DNA of 64,000 bases, from positions 1,426,001-1,490,000 of the forward strand of contig NZ_CP170547.1 of assembly GCF_042695135.1 (NCBI RefSeq), read 5' to 3'. The stretch's first letter is position 1. The number at the start of each line of letters is the position of its first letter. The notes beneath the pieces were generated by a model. The model made no database searches, was not told where the DNA came from, and worked only from the letters and a program-made list of their open reading frames with translations. The translations under genes and the position numbers were made by a program. The stretch comes from Epilithonimonas sp042695135. GTDB lineage: Bacteria; Bacteroidota; Bacteroidia; Flavobacteriales; Weeksellaceae. Below, piece by piece: positions 62,308-64,000 of this stretch.

Positions 62308-62323
62308 TTACGGATTTCCGTAA
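62308..62323 (+). promoter_or_regulatory. Candidate operator palindrome TTACGGATTTCCGTAA, copy 2
   Basis: Identical to 59321-59336 when read on the reverse strand. Its end lies exactly 21 bases before CTATTTTG (62345-62352), as in copy 1. It is 49 bases from the ATG of the gene at 62372. Confidence 0.6.
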
Positions 62324-62344
62324 TTGAGTGTGTTCAAAAATCCT

Positions 62345-62352
62345 CTATTTTG
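62345..62352 (+). promoter_or_regulatory. Probable -7 region of the gene at 62372
   Basis: CTATTTTG retains the TTTG of the TAnnTTTG consensus and sits at the same distance from the palindrome as TACTTTTG in the other copy. The upstream half is a poor match. Confidence 0.45.
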
Positions 62353-62371
62353 TAAAGGTTAAAAACTACAT

Positions 62372-63277
62372 ATGTCCAACAAAAAACTACTAATTCGTGA
62401 AGTATTTGAGAAAGGGAAAAGAGAATCGGGGAGAGATAGCAAGAATGGGATTGCCCTGTTTTTGATTTTATATTTTGAAGAAAATTTGAAATTTAATATT
62501 GTAGAGAAAACTCTTGTCAGATATTACGATGCTTTGATAAGAGATGATAAGGATGACTATAATATTGATAATCAAACCCTTGATAAGCTGAGTCAATATT
62601 TGAAATTTAAAAACTTTAGTGATTTTTGTAAAACAGAAAGCTTTACTAAGAAAAACTCAGATTCATCTTTCACAAGTGTGAAAGTCAGTATTGATGATGA
62701 AGGTGATTACGGCAAAGTGAATCCAAATATTACTATTAATGTTACTACGAATCCAATTTTAAAACTTCAGGAATTTCTTACAAAACATAGCAATATGGGA
62801 ATTGTTGGAGTAGTCCTTTTAGGAAGTTTGATAGCTGGAAGTAAGGTGTATAAAGCGGACGAAAAAGTTCCTGACAAAACAATAGTTCAGGATTCTGTTT
62901 TTCAAAATAATATTCCGTTTGTAGAGAATTCAGCTGCTCAAACTGTGGTTTATGTTCCTCAATTGATTGCGAATATTCCTGGTAATAAGGAAAAAAGATC
63001 AGAAATATTTTTGAAACAATGTATGTATTGGAATGGAAAAGAGTATATCCCAGAAGATTGTAATGATACTAAAAATGGACTTGTGGCCATTGATATGAAA
63101 CTGGTTGCAAACTTCAAAAAAATCACAAGACCTGATACAATTAGTTCAATTAAAAATGTGTGGTATTCCAAATGCAAGAATGTTGTGGAGTTTTTTACGG
63201 ATAATGGAATTAACCCCGAGAACGGGAGAGATCTTCGACCTTTAACACCATATATGTTGGAAAAGTATGCAAAATAA
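62372..63277 (+). CDS. Single-pass membrane protein with helical N-terminal domain, unknown function
   Basis: 301 residues. The N-terminal 90 residues are helical and charged (LLIREVFEKGKRESGRDSKNG, NIDNQTLDKLSQYLKFKNFSDFC) and could be a cytoplasmic DNA- or protein-binding module. One transmembrane helix lies at about 140-158 (MGIVGVVLLGSLIAGSKVY). The C-terminal region is periplasmic with Cys-containing EIFLKQCMYWNGKEYIPEDC and a folded end NGINPENGRDLRPLTPYMLEKY. The topology recalls membrane anti-sigma or one-component sensors, but I recognise no family. The operator palindrome is upstream, and argS follows on the other strand. Confidence 0.75.
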   Translation: MSNKKLLIREVFEKGKRESGRDSKNGIALFLILYFEENLKFNIVEKTLVRYYDALIRDDKDDYNIDNQTLDKLSQYLKFKNFSDFCKTESFTKKNSDSSFTSVKVSIDDEGDYGKVNPNITINVTTNPILKLQEFLTKHSNMGIVGVVLLGSLIAGSKVYKADEKVPDKTIVQDSVFQNNIPFVENSAAQTVVYVPQLIANIPGNKEKRSEIFLKQCMYWNGKEYIPEDCNDTKNGLVAIDMKLVANFKKITRPDTISSIKNVWYSKCKNVVEFFTDNGINPENGRDLRPLTPYMLEKYAK

Positions 63278-63289
63278 TAATTACTAAAC

Positions 63290-63316
63290 AAAAAAACTCC
63301 GCCAAAGGCAGAGTCT
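63290..63316 (-). terminator. Terminator of argS
   Basis: On the reverse strand ACTCTGCC pairs with GGCGGAGT (one T-G pair) around TTT, followed by seven T. It lies after the argS stop at 63338. Confidence 0.8.
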
Positions 63317-63337
63317 AATTTATTATCGAAGGTGAAG

Positions 63338-64000
63338 TTACATCCTGTTCACTACATTAATTCCAAGCATTGACAGGGCTTTTTTAATCGTTTTCCCCAC
63401 CAAATCAGAAACCTGAAGTCTGAATTGTTTCGCATCCAGATCTTCCTGTTTTACAATTGGATTATTCTGATAAAATGAGTTGTAAGATTTTACCAGTTCA
63501 TAAATGTAGTTTGCCACCAAAGCAGGACTTAGAGATTCCGCAGCTTTGCTTACAACATCTTTAAATTCAGCCAGAAGCATAATCACTTCTTTCTCATTTT
63601 CATTCGGAACGTAAGTTCCAAAATTTCCTTTTCCGGAATATTCTGCCTTAGCCAAAAGCGACTGGATTCTCGCATAAGTATATTGAATGAACGGTCCTGT
63701 ATTTCCATTAAAATCAATACTTTCCGCAGGATTGAAGAGCATTTTCTTTCTCGGATCCACTTTCAAAATGAAATATTTCAATGCACCCAATCCAACCGTT
63801 TCGTAAGATTTCACTTTGTCTTCGTCGGAAAGCGTTTCTAATTTCCCAAGTTCCTCAGATTTTTCTTTCGCAGTGGAGATCATTTCTTCAACCAATTCGT
63901 CCGCGTCAACCACGGTTCCTTCTCGGGATTTCATTTTTCCTTCCGGCAATTCCACCATTCCGTAAGATAAGTGATAGAGCTGATCCGCCCATTCATAACC
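63338..64000 (-). CDS. argS: Arginyl-tRNA synthetase (C-terminal part, cut by window edge)
   Basis: 221 codons are visible; the frame is open to base 64000, upstream of the first internal Met at 63958. The visible start reads GYEWADQLYHLSYGMVELP, then EGKMKSREGTVVDADELVEEM, where KMKSREG stands for the class I KMSKS signature. The C-terminal DALR anticodon-binding domain has FIQYTYARIQSLLAKAEY and a tail ending SMLGINVVNRM. ArgS charges tRNA-Arg. The missing part carries the HIGH motif. Confidence 0.93.
   Translation of the reverse strand, partial: GYEWADQLYHLSYGMVELPEGKMKSREGTVVDADELVEEMISTAKEKSEELGKLETLSDEDKVKSYETVGLGALKYFILKVDPRKKMLFNPAESIDFNGNTGPFIQYTYARIQSLLAKAEYSGKGNFGTYVPNENEKEVIMLLAEFKDVVSKAAESLSPALVANYIYELVKSYNSFYQNNPIVKQEDLDAKQFRLQVSDLVGKTIKKALSMLGINVVNRM

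Larger units (their letters stand above)
61993..62371. other. 380-bp structured intergenic region
   Basis: This stretch separates the small peptide gene from the gene at 62372. Features on the reverse strand are: a long imperfect hairpin near 62113-62161 (AAAACGGAGAGAGA with TCTCTTCCGTTTT), a palindrome AAGAAGCGCTTCTT (62072-62085) followed by T, and a GC-richer stretch 62015-62065. On the forward strand a perfect -7 box TAACTTTG lies at 62189-62196. The operator palindrome lies at 62308. Reading frames here are short and doubtful. Confidence 0.55.

Overview
The window comes from the chromosome of a Flavobacteriia bacterium, most likely of the Chryseobacterium/Epilithonimonas group. It is AT-rich. 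Several secreted proteins end in type A C-terminal sorting domains of the type IX secretion system (T9SS). Promoters look like the Bacteroidetes -7 box TAnnTTTG. The housekeeping gene families (DapD, NrnA, TilS, DsbD, RecF, lysine 6-transaminase) match that group. There are no rRNA genes, complete insertion sequences, CRISPR arrays or prophage genes. There are two tRNAs (Ala-GGC and Gln-TTG) and several families of intergenic palindromic repeats.

Layout. 0-11 kb is mixed housekeeping: O-methyltransferase (cut), OmpA lipoprotein, tilS, dsbD, an acetyltransferase, ExbD, an alpha/beta hydrolase, NrnA and era. 11.8-16 kb holds lysine catabolism (lysine 6-transaminase and an ALDH7-type semialdehyde dehydrogenase) split by an AT-rich lipoprotein gene. 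16.3-21.3 kb holds a two-component system followed by an LTA-synthase-like sulfatase-fold enzyme and a PAP2 phosphatase, which looks like an envelope-modification unit. 22.5-28.1 kb holds a NlpC/P60 hydrolase, dapD and a four-gene glycan cluster. 28-39 kb holds YggS, lpdA, two T9SS cargo proteins, aroB and two tandem outer-membrane barrels. 39-48 kb holds a 1960-residue alpha-2-macroglobulin-like protein, a UbiA-like protein and a POTRA/barrel outer-membrane protein. 48-53 kb holds a ParE-type toxin-antitoxin pair abutting recF, then cdd, arfB and menE.

The most unusual part is 53.3-63.3 kb. A tight nine-gene reverse-strand operon (YegP, HsdR N-terminal nuclease-like protein, Cys-rich SH3 protein, PH-SHOCT, TM2, small membrane protein, TerB-like, coiled-coil membrane protein, VWA-like lipoprotein) lies next to a TPR histidine kinase and a NarL-type response regulator. 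The same 16-bp palindrome TTACGGAAATCCGTAA sits upstream of this operon and upstream of a divergent single-membrane-pass protein gene (62372). Both copies lie exactly 21 bp from a -7-like box. I propose this as an envelope-stress or defence regulon controlled by the local two-component system. This is inference and not a known named system.

Other notable points are: an A2M protein carrying two SusC/TonB-plug signature peptides in reversed order; a probable homopolymer frameshift in the small membrane protein gene of the operon; menE with two in-frame insertions that look like intergenic repeats; and three similar terminators on consecutive genes, two of them the same palindrome in mirror orientation. 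Start codons were moved to the internal ATG where the longest frame began at a TTG directly before an ATG or far upstream.
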